A stretch of DNA of 64,000 nt from Vescimonas fastidiosa (GTDB lineage: Bacteria; Bacillota; Clostridia; Oscillospirales; Oscillospiraceae). Each line of letters starts with the position of its first letter. Position 1 is the stretch's first letter. A program made the translations under genes and the position numbers. Below, in pieces: positions 17,221 to 25,267 of the stretch. The stretch is from the NCBI RefSeq assembly GCF_018326305.1, contig NZ_AP023415.1:868001-932000 (forward strand), given 5' to 3'. Under the pieces are notes generated by a model. The model was not told where the DNA came from. It was given only the letters and a program-made list of their open reading frames with translations, and did not search any database.

Positions 17221-18342
17221 TCACACCTCCTTCACGGTTACGGGCGACAGCCGTACCTCAAACTGGAATATCTCTGTGGAATCCTTGCACGACAGCACAA
17301 GCAAATAGCGATAGTCTTTCAGCTTCCGGAGATCACAGACATGAATAAATGCTTTCCTGCAATCGTCGGATAAGGGTAATAACTTACACTGGAGCCTTGG
17401 GCATGAAAAGCAAGGAAAGCCTTGTGCAGCAAGGATTTTTGCCGCTTTTTGCAGAATAATCTCCGTGTGCGATTTTGAAACGCCGGAACTGTTTTCTGAC
17501 ACGCTACCTTCCTCCGTTTCTTCGTCCATCTGAATATGGATATTAAGCGACATTGCCACCTCATCTTTGTCGATCATCACATCGGAAATCTGGAACATGG
17601 TCGAAAGATATTGCTTGAGGTAGATAGCCGTGCCGTGCGTTCCGGGGAATGCGACCATAGATAGATAGTCGAGCTCCTGCATTTTGCGGAGATAGCGTCC
17701 TGCCGTCGCCTTGGACACGCCCCAGCGCTGTGCAAGCTCCGCATACCCGATGAGTGGGCTTCCGGTGCCGTTTCTCATATACACGACGGGACCGACCTCT
17801 GAGCCTTGCACCTGCGTGTCGTTGTATACGGTGTTGATCCACAGATCCAGCATAGCGTCCATTTCCGAACAGCGGCCGGCGCTGACCAATTCATTGGCAA
17901 CCGAGATCGGCAGAAAGAAGAAGCCAGTATCCTTCTGGCACGGGGCGTTGTACTCTAAAACTCTGTTGTATTTGCACCATCCTTTGATTTTGAATTTCAC
18001 CAGCCTGCCCCGGCCGAGCAGCGTATAGGTGATAAGGTGTCTGTCCTGCAGCTCCCTGAGAATGGCAAGTGCCTGATGCTGAAAGCGAGTGCGGAACCAC
18101 TCGGTTAGCTCGCTCACACGGCAGAGCCATTCGCCGGGATAGATCGTGTAGCTGATTCCATCGATCCGTTTATAGGAAGTACGGAAGTTTGCAAAGCAGG
18201 ACAGCACCGTGAAATGGTAAAGCCCCGATGTGCCGCCGACACGGATGCTTTTATCCTTCATCAGCAGCCCGATAAATTGCCGGTAGATCCGGCAGCGTGG
18301 GTAATCCACGATTTGTTTTAATTCTAATTGATACTCTGACAT
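17221..18342 (-). CDS. Winged-helix replication/regulatory protein of the ICE
   Basis: The 373-residue product starts at the ATG at 18342 (AAGGAGGAAACAACC upstream). I do not recognise an exact family. A plausible winged helix occupies residues about 70-130 (EWFRTRFQHQALAILRELQD, RHLITYTLLGRGRLVKFK). A second helix-turn-helix lies near 200-235 (GYAELAQRWGVSKATAGRYL, RKMQELDYLSMV). The C-terminus has a Cys-containing beta-rich part (FPCFSCPRLQCKLL). Two DNA-binding motifs at the head of an ICE operon suggest a replication initiator or transcriptional regulator. Expression may be tuned by the hairpin 30-60 bases ahead of the start. Confidence 0.62.
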   Translation of the reverse strand: MSEYQLELKQIVDYPRCRIYRQFIGLLMKDKSIRVGGTSGLYHFTVLSCFANFRTSYKRIDGISYTIYPGEWLCRVSELTEWFRTRFQHQALAILRELQDRHLITYTLLGRGRLVKFKIKGWCKYNRVLEYNAPCQKDTGFFFLPISVANELVSAGRCSEMDAMLDLWINTVYNDTQVQGSEVGPVVYMRNGTGSPLIGYAELAQRWGVSKATAGRYLRKMQELDYLSMVAFPGTHGTAIYLKQYLSTMFQISDVMIDKDEVAMSLNIHIQMDEETEEGSVSENSSGVSKSHTEIILQKAAKILAAQGFPCFSCPRLQCKLLPLSDDCRKAFIHVCDLRKLKDYRYLLVLSCKDSTEIFQFEVRLSPVTVKEV

Positions 18343-18368
18343 GGTTGTTTCCTCCTTGAAACAGGAAA

Positions 18369-18400
18369 AGCGGTGCAGAACCAAATGGAACTGCACCGCT
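18369..18400 (-). promoter_or_regulatory. Leader hairpin before the winged-helix gene
   Basis: Perfect 10-bp arms AGCGGTGCAG and CTGCACCGCT enclose a 12-nt loop; on the minus strand TTTTCC follows and the AAGGAGG ribosome site lies about 12 bases later. It has the same arrangement as the hairpin before the VirB2-like gene, so leader control may be a shared theme of this element. Confidence 0.5.
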
Positions 18401-18414
18401 CAGGCAGCAAACTA

Positions 18415-18467
18415 TTGATTTTTGCGCCTTTTGTAGTATAATATTCATATAGCCTATAGAGAAACAA
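18415..18467. promoter_or_regulatory. Overlapping promoter-like signals on both strands near the ICE end
   Basis: Plus strand: TTGATT at 18415-18420 and a perfect TATAAT at 18437-18442, 16-base spacer. Minus strand: TTGTTT (18467-18462) and TATTAT (18443-18438), 18-base spacer, aimed at the winged-helix gene. The two -10 elements overlap, so firing may be mutually exclusive. No long plus-strand gene follows. Confidence 0.4.
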
Positions 18468-18469
18468 GG

Positions 18470-18675
18470 TTGTTCCTCTGTTGCCAACAAATATTGATAC
18501 GAGTGAGATACCTGATTTTGAGGTACACGACGGGTACACAAAAAAGTTTTTCTCGCAAAATCAGACTGGTAACGGAAGGAATAACCGCCGTATAAGATAC
18601 CTATGACACTCATTTTTATGGGTGAGGAGATATTCAAAACGGAGTGGGAATAAAACAAGGCCCCGATACAGGGCA
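18470..18675. other. Junction between ICE and chromosome, no long gene
   Basis: About 200 bases with no convincing coding sequence lie between the last ICE gene and the terminator of the rpsP/KH operon. They contain spaced GTACAC repeats and a loose inverted repeat (GATTTTG and CAAAATC), as might occur at recombinase-binding ends, plus a 16-codon plus-strand frame at 18603-18653 that may be the stump of a disrupted gene. The exact element end cannot be fixed because the other end is outside the window. Confidence 0.4.
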
Positions 18676-18718
18676 AAAACAAAGCCGAAAAGCGATAGTG
18701 CTTTTCGGCTTCGTTTTT
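18676..18718 (-). terminator. Terminator of the ffh-rpsP-KH operon
   Basis: The 11-bp arms AGCCGAAAAGC and GCTTTTCGGCT with a 6-nt loop lie just past the KH gene. Minus-strand reading continues TTTGTTTTTG. A T-tract also follows on the plus strand, so it can work in both directions. Confidence 0.75.
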
Positions 18719-18727
18719 GTGCTATTA

Positions 18728-18958
18728 TCAATCGACGATGTCCACGGAAACTTTCACGCCGGTGCGCTGGGCATAGGACCGCACGACGGTGCGGATCTCC
18801 TTGGCGATACGGCCCTGGCGGCCGATCACCTTTCCCATATCCTCGGGTGCCACACGCAGCTCCAGCGTCAGGTCATCCGCCTCGCCGACCTCCGTGACCG
18901 ACACTTGGTCAGGATGATCCACCAGGTTTCTGGCGATGTAGAGCAGCAGTTCCTTCAT
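18728..18958 (-). CDS. khpA: KH-domain RNA-binding protein KhpA
   Basis: The 76-residue protein is almost entirely one type-II KH domain, with the GxxG loop in GKVIGRQGRIAKEIR. KhpA binds RNA, often with KhpB, and affects small-RNA function and cell-wall growth in Firmicutes. It lies 15 bases after rpsP on the same strand, the usual order. In most relatives rimM and trmD follow it; here a terminator and then the ICE follow. Confidence 0.9.
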   Translation of the reverse strand: MKELLLYIARNLVDHPDQVSVTEVGEADDLTLELRVAPEDMGKVIGRQGRIAKEIRTVVRSYAQRTGVKVSVDIVD

Positions 18959-18973
18959 GGCCGCACCTTCTTA

Positions 18974-19213
18974 TTAAAGAACATCGACCTTCTTCAGCAG
19001 GGCACGAACGGTGTCGGTGGGCTGTGCGCCGGTCTTGATCCACTCACGGGCACGGTCTGCGTCGATGCTGATCTCGGCGGGGGACACGCAGGGATTGTAG
19101 GTGCCGATCTCCTCAATGAAGCGGCCGTCACGGGGATAGCGGGAATCGGCCACCACTACGCGGTAAAAAGGAGCCTTCTTAGCACCCATTCTTCTCAGTC
19201 TGATCTTAACCAT
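18974..19213 (-). CDS. rpsP: 30S ribosomal protein S16
   Basis: The 79-residue product has the S16 signature from its first residues ([39 protein letters not shown]) and is of usual length. It is a primary assembly protein of the small ribosomal subunit. The ATG at 19213 has GGAGGAAAAAGACC before it. It lies 129 bases after ffh; the gap contains a truncated dispersed repeat and AT-rich sequence. Confidence 0.97.
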   Translation of the reverse strand: MVKIRLRRMGAKKAPFYRVVVADSRYPRDGRFIEEIGTYNPCVSPAEISIDADRAREWIKTGAQPTDTVRALLKKVDVL

Positions 19214-19293
19214 GGTCTTTTTCCTCCAAAATATTAAATAAATTTTTTATGATAAATGCAGTCGCACTTATTTATGATTTTATGATGCTGGCA

Positions 19294-19339
19294 AAAAGGC
19301 TTGCAGCCTGCGGACGCGAACTCTGCGAGGCTTTTTTTG
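19294..19339. repeat. Truncated copy of the dispersed intergenic repeat
   Basis: The last part, CTCTGCGAGGCTTTTTTTG, is identical to the end of the copy at 28981-29070 and nearly so to that at 26062-26150. The preceding stretch (TTGCAGCCTGCGGACGCGAA) is a diverged version of the GCCGCCTGCGGGCGGC hairpin of the full copies. It sits directly behind ffh. Confidence 0.6.
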
Positions 19340-19342
19340 CCC

Positions 19343-20728
19343 TTACTTAAACCGCTTTTTCCGGCCGAAGCTGCGCATGCTGCCGCCGCCGAAGCCGCCC
19401 ATGCCGCCCATCATGGCACCCATGCCGCGCATCTTGCCTTTGGTCATGGCCTTGGTCATCTGCTGCATGGCCTCAAAGGCCTTCAGCAGGCGGTTTACAT
19501 CCACCACCTCCAGGCCGCAGCCGGCGGCGATACGCCGCTTGCGGGAGGCATTGAGGATCTGGGGGTTTTCCCGCTCCTTCACCGTCATGGACTGGATGAT
19601 GGCCTTGCTGTGGGCCATCTGCTTCTCGTCAATCTGGCTGGCGTCGAAGCTCTTGCCCAGGTTCCCGGGAAGCATGGAGGCGATCTGGCTCAGGTCGCCC
19701 ATTTTTTGCAGCTGCTCCAACTGATCCAGGTAGTCCGAGAGGGTCAGCCGGTTTTTCCGCAGCTTCTCCTCCAGCTTCTTGGCCTGCTTTTCATCGTACT
19801 GCTGCTCGGCCTTCTCGATGAAGGTGAGCATATCGCCCATGCCCAAAATGCGGGAGGCCATACGCTCCGGATGAAACAGCTCGATCATGTCCAGCTTTTC
19901 TCCGGTGCCCACAAACTTGATGGGCTTGCCCGTGGCCGCCCGGATAGACAGGGCCGCACCGCCCCGGGCGTCGCCGTCCAGCTTGGTCAGCAGCACCCCG
20001 TCAATGCCCAAGGCCTCGTCGAAGGCGGTGGCGGCGTTGACAGCGTCCTGGCCGGTCATGGCGTCCACCACCAGGAGGATCTCATGGGGATGGATGCTTT
20101 CCTTGATATTCTTCAGCTCGTCCATGAGCTGCTCATCAATGTGCAGGCGGCCCGCCGTATCCAGGAACACGATGTCGTTTCCGTGGTCTGAGGCGTACTT
20201 CAGCGCCTCCCGGGCAATCTGCACCGGGTCGCCCTGTCCCATTTCAAAAACGGGAATATCCAGCTGCTGACCCACCACCTGCAGCTGGGTGATGGCGGCG
20301 GGACGGTACACATCGCAGGCCACCAGCAGAGGGCGCTTACCGTACTGGCGGCGCATAAGGCCCGCCAGCTTTGCGCAGTTGGTGGTTTTACCGGCGCCCT
20401 GGAGACCGACCATCATCACAACGGTGGGGCCCTTGGACGCGGTGGCAATGCGGGCGTTGCTGCCGCCCATGAGCTCGGTAAGCTCCTGGTTGACGATCTT
20501 GACGATCTGCTGGGCAGGGGTCAGACTCTCCAGCACATCGCTGCCCACGCAGCGATCGGTGACCTTGGCGATGAAGTCCTTGACCACCTTGTAGCTGACA
20601 TCCGCCTCCAGCAGAGCCAGGCGCACCTCCCGCAAGCCGGCCTTGACATCACTCTCGGTGAGCCGACCCTTGCCCCGCAGGCGCTTGAAAGTTTCATTTA
20701 ATTTTTCGCTCAGTCCCTCAAAGGCCAT
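19343..20728 (-). CDS. ffh: Signal recognition particle GTPase Ffh
   Basis: The 461-residue protein has the N domain, then the G domain with GLQGAGKTTNCAKLA (about residue 105), FLDTAGRLHID, TKLDGDARGG and GTGEKLDM, then the Met-rich M domain that binds 4.5S RNA and signal peptides (ending MRGMGAMMGGMGGFGG). Ffh with FtsY targets membrane proteins to the translocon. The ATG at 20728 has GAAGGAGTAACACC upstream, overlapping the ylxM stop, so the two are co-transcribed and coupled. Confidence 0.97.
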   Translation of the reverse strand: MAFEGLSEKLNETFKRLRGKGRLTESDVKAGLREVRLALLEADVSYKVVKDFIAKVTDRCVGSDVLESLTPAQQIVKIVNQELTELMGGSNARIATASKGPTVVMMVGLQGAGKTTNCAKLAGLMRRQYGKRPLLVACDVYRPAAITQLQVVGQQLDIPVFEMGQGDPVQIAREALKYASDHGNDIVFLDTAGRLHIDEQLMDELKNIKESIHPHEILLVVDAMTGQDAVNAATAFDEALGIDGVLLTKLDGDARGGAALSIRAATGKPIKFVGTGEKLDMIELFHPERMASRILGMGDMLTFIEKAEQQYDEKQAKKLEEKLRKNRLTLSDYLDQLEQLQKMGDLSQIASMLPGNLGKSFDASQIDEKQMAHSKAIIQSMTVKERENPQILNASRKRRIAAGCGLEVVDVNRLLKAFEAMQQMTKAMTKGKMRGMGAMMGGMGGFGGGSMRSFGRKKRFK

Positions 20729-20732
20729 GGTG

Positions 20733-21098
20733 TTACTCCTTCAGTGCGGCGGCGCAGGAGAGAATCTCCCCCGCCAGACGCTCCAGCTCCGGGTTTTCGT
20801 ACTGCCGATAGTTGAGCTTGCGAATGTCCTCTGCCGCGGACTCGATGGAATCGATCTTCTCCCGCAGGCGCATAAAGCGCTTGAGCAGGCCGGTTTTGTC
20901 CTCCAGCTCGTTCATGGCGGCCTCGGCCCGGACGATGGCGTCCCGGACGCCCTGACGGCTGATGTCGTAATTTTCGGCGATCTCCGCCAGGCTCAGGTCC
21001 TCGTTATAGTACAGGTCAAAGAATTCTCTCTGCCGCTGGGTCAGGATCTCGCCGTAAAAATCGAGAAGCATGGTCATGCGGTAAGTCTGGTTTTTCAC
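20733..21098 (-). CDS. ylxM: YlxM/p13-like DNA-binding protein
   Basis: The 121-residue product starts at a GTG at 21098 right after GAAGGAGGGCGAACC; there is no ATG with a comparable site upstream. It is a helix-turn-helix protein resembling sigma region 4 (ILTQRQREFFDLYYNEDLSL, AEIAENYDISRQGVRDAIVR). YlxM is encoded next to ffh in most Firmicutes and influences signal recognition particle function. It is the first gene of the operon, with a good promoter 47-75 bases upstream. Confidence 0.93.
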   Translation of the reverse strand: MKNQTYRMTMLLDFYGEILTQRQREFFDLYYNEDLSLAEIAENYDISRQGVRDAIVRAEAAMNELEDKTGLLKRFMRLREKIDSIESAAEDIRKLNYRQYENPELERLAGEILSCAAALKE

Positions 21099-21144
21099 GG
21101 TTCGCCCTCCTTCTGTAAAGTGATTCAGCTTTACATCCTCGCTT

Positions 21145-21173
21145 ATGATACCGCATTTTGGGGCAAAAGTCAA
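21145..21173 (-). promoter_or_regulatory. Promoter of the ylxM-ffh-rpsP-KH operon
   Basis: Minus-strand TTGACT and TATCAT with a 17-base spacer lie 47 bases upstream of the ylxM GTG. Confidence 0.7.
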
Positions 21174-21360
21174 GGGGAAAATGGGGGCGGAGGGGGATTT
21201 TTTTAGGGCGGAGACAGAGGTAGAGCCCCTCCCCTGCGCGTAACCGAGAATGTAATCGTTATCGGGCGGGGCGATGAGGGTATCGCCCCCTACGAAAGGC
21301 TTTGGGGAAATCGTGGTATTAGGGATCATCACACCCGTTTGTACCCCGGCTTTGCCAGGC

Positions 21361-21403
21361 AGCTAAACGGCAGGGATGCACTCTGCATCCCTGCCGTTTA
21401 GCT
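21361..21403. repeat. Perfect 20-bp-arm hairpin between trmD and the ylxM promoter
   Basis: AGCTAAACGGCAGGGATGCA and its exact complement flank a 3-nt loop, 10 bases past the trmD stop. No T-tract follows on either strand, so it may still end or stabilise the trmD transcript, or be a small mobile or REP-like unit. The remaining 21174-21360 holds only GC-rich non-coding sequence with a TATCGCCCCCTAC-type motif. Confidence 0.6.
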
Positions 21404-21412
21404 GTAATAATA

Positions 21413-22186
21413 TTATTCCTCATTCTCCTGCTGGGCGGCGAATTCGTCCTTGGCCTGCTGGAGGATCTTTTTATCGTGCTTGGTTTTTATGGCGGACTGG
21501 TCGAAGCGGGCCCAGAGATCCGGGCGGCGGGCCATGGTGCGCTTATAGCTCTCTTTCCTGCGCCAATCATCTACGCCGCCGTGGTTGCCGCTGAGGAGGA
21601 TGGCCGGGACCTTGCGGCCATGCCACTGCTCGGGGCGGGAATACTGGGGATACTCCAGCAGTCCGTTCCAGTGGCTCTCGTCGGTATAGCAGCTCTCCTC
21701 GGGCAGCACCCCCTCCTCCATACGGAACAGGCAGTCCGCCACGGCCATGGCCGGAATCTCGCCGCCGGTGAGGACGAAGTCACCCATGCTCAGCTCCTCG
21801 TCCACGCACTCGTCAATGAAGCGCTGGTCCACCCCCTCATAGTGTCCGCAGACCAGGAGGATATTTTCATGCGCGGCCTTCAGCTCCTTGGCTACCTCCT
21901 GGGTAAAGGTCCGGCCACAGGGGGACATATAGATCGTGTAGGGCCTCTCCCCTACCTCCCCGCAGACATGCTCCCAGCAGCGGTACAGGGGGTCTGCCTG
22001 CATCACCGCACCCCGACCGCCGCCGTAGGGATAATCGTCCACCTGCATCTGCTTATTGGTGGTATACTCCCGAATCTGGTGGGTGTAGAGCCGGATAAAG
22101 CCCCGGTCCCGGGCCCGGCCGATGATGGACTGGCCCATCATGGCCTCGATAGCATCGGGAAACAGGGTCATAATGTCAATTCTCAT
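21413..22186 (-). CDS. trmD: tRNA (guanine-N1-)-methyltransferase TrmD
   Basis: The 257-residue SPOUT methyltransferase makes m1G37 in tRNAs, preventing frameshifting. Visible blocks are MRIDIMTLFPDAI, DDYPYGGGRGAVMQ, LLVCGHYEGVDQRFID and DFVLTGGEIPAMAV with the trefoil-knot glycines. Its ATG at 22186 lies 11 bases inside the end of rimM, indicating coupling. rplS, often next in line, is not here. Confidence 0.96.
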   Translation of the reverse strand: MRIDIMTLFPDAIEAMMGQSIIGRARDRGFIRLYTHQIREYTTNKQMQVDDYPYGGGRGAVMQADPLYRCWEHVCGEVGERPYTIYMSPCGRTFTQEVAKELKAAHENILLVCGHYEGVDQRFIDECVDEELSMGDFVLTGGEIPAMAVADCLFRMEEGVLPEESCYTDESHWNGLLEYPQYSRPEQWHGRKVPAILLSGNHGGVDDWRRKESYKRTMARRPDLWARFDQSAIKTKHDKKILQQAKDEFAAQQENEE

Positions 22187-22682
22187 CGGTGTCCAATCCT
22201 TTCATATTGTGTACGCGCAGGGTGCCGCCGTCTACATCCACGGAGGCGATGAACACGCCGGGAACGGCGGGGATCAGGTACTCCCGTGGGCCCCGGACCT
22301 CGTAGACCTTATGGGCGGGATAATGGAGGACCCGATGGAGCTTGCCCAGCTCCGCCCCGGTGGCATCGTCCAGAACGGTGAGGCCCTCCAGCTCAGCGTC
22401 GAAATACTCCCCCGCCGGGAGGTGGGCGTCCTCTCGACGAATGGAGACCTCCCGGCCCTTCAGCGCCAGGGCGGCGTCCATGTCCTCTACCCCGGGCAGA
22501 GTCAGAAGCAGGGTGGACTTATGGACCCGGCGGCTTTTGACCCGAACGGGCTCCCCATTTACATAGAGCGTATCAAACACCGCCACAAACTCCGGGGTGA
22601 AGCCCTCCGGATTCAGCTTCAGCTCCCCCTTGATGCCGTGGGCATTGACGATATGGCCGACGGGGATATAGACAGGACGCAC
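22176..22682 (-). CDS. rimM: 16S rRNA processing protein RimM
   Basis: The 168-residue product starts at a GTG at 22682 preceded by GAGGAGGGAGCGCT. The N-terminal barrel shows VGHIVNAHGIKGELKL and the C-terminal PRC-barrel ends HKVYEVRGPREYLIPAVPG, as in RimM, which helps 30S head assembly with protein S19. It heads a two-gene operon with trmD. The usual position downstream of rpsP-KH is not kept; the pair lies upstream of ylxM on the same strand. Confidence 0.95.
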   Translation of the reverse strand: MRPVYIPVGHIVNAHGIKGELKLNPEGFTPEFVAVFDTLYVNGEPVRVKSRRVHKSTLLLTLPGVEDMDAALALKGREVSIRREDAHLPAGEYFDAELEGLTVLDDATGAELGKLHRVLHYPAHKVYEVRGPREYLIPAVPGVFIASVDVDGGTLRVHNMKGLDTDEN

Positions 22683-22718
22683 AGCGCTCCCTCCTCTTTA
22701 CCTTAAATTACCGACTTT

Positions 22719-22747
22719 ATTATAGCGGAACTTTCTCCCGCAGGCAA
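22719..22747 (-). promoter_or_regulatory. Promoter of rimM-trmD
   Basis: Minus-strand TTGCCT and a perfect TATAAT are 17 bases apart, 36 bases upstream of the rimM start. Confidence 0.7.
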
Positions 22748-22865
22748 CACCTGATTGGATCGTTCGGGGGGCAAATTTCGGTAACAATTTTGTATCTTTT
22801 TTGACACGATTGCGTCGTTTTTCCCGGCTCCGAAGGCGAATAAATCCAGCAATTTCCGGAAAAAC

Positions 22866-22894
22866 TTGACATATGGCTAAGAAAGTGCTATACT
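22866..22894 (+). promoter_or_regulatory. Promoter of the G5/3D-domain gene
   Basis: A perfect -35 TTGACA and -10 TATACT are separated by 17 bases. About 150 bases of AT-rich leader follow, containing GTAACAAGTGTTACATTTCG, which includes a dyad of the type GTAACA...TGTTAC. Confidence 0.75.
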
Positions 22895-23046
22895 CCAATA
22901 AAATTTGTTTTTGTAACAAGTGTTACATTTCGGTTACAAACGAGATTCATTTCATTAACTTTTTGAGTTAATTTTATCCAGTCTATACCGAAAGGAGCCT
23001 CTCGGTTTTGGCAGGCTATACGCCGAAACGGGAGGGTTACGATCTC

Positions 23047-24180
23047 ATGAAGAAAAGCTTTTTATCCCTTTTTGGCGGACAGCAGGGACAACCTGCCAAC
23101 CGCCGCAGACTGCTGGCTCTGCTGGCACCGCTGACGGTGCTGGGCCTGGCCGTATGCATCTGCATGAGTCCCGCTCCGGCGGACGAGAGCGTGTATATGC
23201 TCATTGACAGCGAGTCTATCCACACCGTTACCGCCGACTCGGGCCTGGACTACGACAGCAGCGCCCTCTATGCCGCCCCCCACAGCGCAGGTGCGGCAGA
23301 TGTGCAGCTGATCCTGAACAAGGGCCAGCAGGTACAGGTGAGCAATGCCGTACAGGGGGTGTCCGCCTCCGCTAAGCGCAGCAGCAACGGTGTGCAGCTG
23401 CTGGCCGCCTCCGTGGACGGCCAGGAGGATTCCTCCGAGGAGGAGACCACCCTGACCTCCCGCCACGAGACCGTGGCCAACCTCCTGCGCCGCAGCCATG
23501 TGAAGGTGAGCGAGGGCGAAATGGTGGTGGTGGACCTGTCCTCCGGCAGCCCGGCCATTACCGTGTGCCGGCAGTACACCCATCTGCGCAATGTGCCGGC
23601 GGAGACAGCCTTTGACGAGGAGCGCATCGCCGACCCGCTGATGGCCAAGGGCACGGAGAAGATCATCACCCCCGGCGTGCCCGGCCTGGTCACGGAAACC
23701 TATCTGGACACCTATGTAATGGGCAAGCTGGAAAAGACGGAGCTGGTATCCACCACGGCGGACAACTCCGTGACACAGGTGGTGGAATACGGCACCCTGG
23801 TGGACTCCGTTTCTCAGGACGACACGCTGGTGTCCGTGCATCGCAATGACGACGGCAGCGGATACCTGACCTTTGCCTCCGGCGACACCATGGCCTTCTC
23901 CTCTCAGGTTACCTGCAACGCCTCCGCCTACGCCATTCACGGCCGCACGGCCTCCGGGCGGCCCACGGCTTACGGAAATATCGCCGTGGACCCCTCGGTG
24001 TTCCCCTACGGGACCCGGTTCTATATCTACACCGATGACGGCTATATGACCTACGGCATGGCCACCGCCTCCGACTGCGGCACCAGCATCAAGGGCTACA
24101 AGCTGGATCTGTGGTTTGACGAGTACAGCCAGGCCTGCGCCTTCGGGCGGCGGAACTGCACGGTGTTCGTGCTGAACTGA
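23047..24180 (+). CDS. Exported G5/3D-domain cell-wall protein (YabE/Rpf-like)
   Basis: The 377-residue product has a membrane anchor or signal (RRRLLALLAPLTVLGLAVCI), a G5-type segment (EKIITPGVPGLVTETYLDTY) and a C-terminal 3D domain with its conserved Asp residues and SDCGTSIKGYKLDLWF. 3D domains are found in peptidoglycan lytic enzymes such as YocH, YabE and resuscitation-promoting factors; a wall-remodelling role is inferred. Two starts compete: the ATG at 23047 after GGGAGGG, chosen here, and a TTG at 23008 after AAAGGAG, which would add 13 residues. It is a single-gene unit with its own promoter and terminator. Confidence 0.82.
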   Translation: MKKSFLSLFGGQQGQPANRRRLLALLAPLTVLGLAVCICMSPAPADESVYMLIDSESIHTVTADSGLDYDSSALYAAPHSAGAADVQLILNKGQQVQVSNAVQGVSASAKRSSNGVQLLAASVDGQEDSSEEETTLTSRHETVANLLRRSHVKVSEGEMVVVDLSSGSPAITVCRQYTHLRNVPAETAFDEERIADPLMAKGTEKIITPGVPGLVTETYLDTYVMGKLEKTELVSTTADNSVTQVVEYGTLVDSVSQDDTLVSVHRNDDGSGYLTFASGDTMAFSSQVTCNASAYAIHGRTASGRPTAYGNIAVDPSVFPYGTRFYIYTDDGYMTYGMATASDCGTSIKGYKLDLWFDEYSQACAFGRRNCTVFVLN

Positions 24181-24185
24181 TTTAC

Positions 24186-24229
24186 AAAAAGCTGCCCTTT
24201 CGGAGTACATCCGGGAGGGCAGCTTTTTT
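24186..24229. terminator. Bidirectional terminator between convergent genes
   Basis: AAAAAGCTGCCCT and AGGGCAGCTTTTTT form 13-bp arms; T-tracts occur on both strands. It serves the 3D-domain gene and the convergent dihydrouridine synthase gene. Confidence 0.8.
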
Positions 24230-24235
24230 ATTGCT

Positions 24236-25168
24236 TTATTCTTCGGACAGCCGGGCTTGGGCGAAAAAGGCCCGGGCGGCTTGGTCGTAGGCAGAGAGCG
24301 TCCGGGCCTTGCGGACGGCCCGGAGAAAGGCATCCGTGTCCCGGAAGCTGCCGGACAGGTAGCTCCAAAGCTCGCGCATACGGTGCAGCACCGGCGTATC
24401 GCCGCTGTAATCCCGGCGGTAGGCGGCGCAGAGGGCATCGTGGTAGGCCTGCAGCTGCGCGGCGGTGGCCCGCTCGCCGCCCCGGAGACGGCGCAGCAGG
24501 GACGGATCATGCTGAAGGCCCCGGCCCAGCATCAGAGGGAGCGCCGGCGCGGCGGCAACATCCGCAGGGGTAAACAGATCGCCGTTATAGCACAGAGGCA
24601 GGCGTGTGTTTTCCTGTGTCCAGGCGAACACCTCCCGGTGGATGGCGCCCTTATAAAACTCCGTGCGCAAGCGGGGGTGGACAATGAGCAGGGCGATGGG
24701 ATAGTCATTGAGAATATCCAGCAGAGCGGGCCACTGAGCGGGATCGTCCCAGCCGATACGGGTCTTGACGGAGATTTTCAGGTTCGGGAGCGCGTCGAAG
24801 ATGCCGTCCAGCAGCTCTCGCAGCAGGTCACTTTCCCGAAGCAGGCCCGCACCCTTATTTTTGCCCGTAACGGTGCCGGAGGGGCAGCCCAGATTCAAGT
24901 TCACCTCACCGTAGCCACGGCTTTGACACTCCTTGGCCGCCCAGATAAAGTATTCGGCCCGATTTGCTAAAATTTGAGGCACCACGGGGAGATCCTGATT
25001 ATTCTCCGGAGCGATCTCCTGCAGCTCCTTGGTTTGAAACTCGAAATTGGCGTTGGGAGAGAGAAAAGGTGTATAGTAGCGGTCTGCGGCGCCGAACAGG
25101 GCGGCGTGGACCTGCCGCCAGCGCCAGCCGGTGAGGCCCTCCATGGGCGCGGCATAATACTCCTGCAT
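24236..25168 (-). CDS. tRNA-dihydrouridine synthase family protein
   Basis: The 310-residue FMN-dependent TIM-barrel enzyme reduces uridines in tRNA. Seen: YYAAPMEGLTGWRWR at the start, VNLNLGCPSGTVTGKNKGAG with the catalytic Cys in NLGCPS, ISVKTRIGWDD and LIVHPRLRTEFYKG. The first ATG (25174) lies only one base after GGAGG, so the ATG at 25168 with a 7-base spacing is preferred. The Dus subtype is uncertain; it resembles the short single-domain Dus-like proteins of Clostridia. Confidence 0.88.
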   Translation of the reverse strand: MQEYYAAPMEGLTGWRWRQVHAALFGAADRYYTPFLSPNANFEFQTKELQEIAPENNQDLPVVPQILANRAEYFIWAAKECQSRGYGEVNLNLGCPSGTVTGKNKGAGLLRESDLLRELLDGIFDALPNLKISVKTRIGWDDPAQWPALLDILNDYPIALLIVHPRLRTEFYKGAIHREVFAWTQENTRLPLCYNGDLFTPADVAAAPALPLMLGRGLQHDPSLLRRLRGGERATAAQLQAYHDALCAAYRRDYSGDTPVLHRMRELWSYLSGSFRDTDAFLRAVRKARTLSAYDQAARAFFAQARLSEE

Positions 25169-25212
25169 GGGCATCCCTCCTTTCGGATCATCTTATCATA
25201 TTTACGGGCGTC

Positions 25213-25241
25213 TTGCAATTCCCCGCCGGGTGTGGTACAGT
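25213..25241 (+). promoter_or_regulatory. Promoter-like element of the gene at 25268
   Basis: TTGCAA and TACAGT are 17 bases apart, 27 bases before the ATG, in the divergent gap to the dihydrouridine synthase gene. Confidence 0.5.
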
Positions 25242-25267
25242 TTGGGGGTGGAAAGCGAGGAGAAACT

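Noticed and set aside
18603..18653. 16-codon plus-strand peptide near the ICE end
   Set aside because: Weak ribosome site and no family; kept only as a possible stump in the junction entry.
23062..24510. 482-codon minus-strand frame across the G5/3D gene
   Set aside because: The plus-strand gene has promoter, signal, domains and terminator; the minus frame is low-complexity Gly/Ala/His and crosses the terminator.
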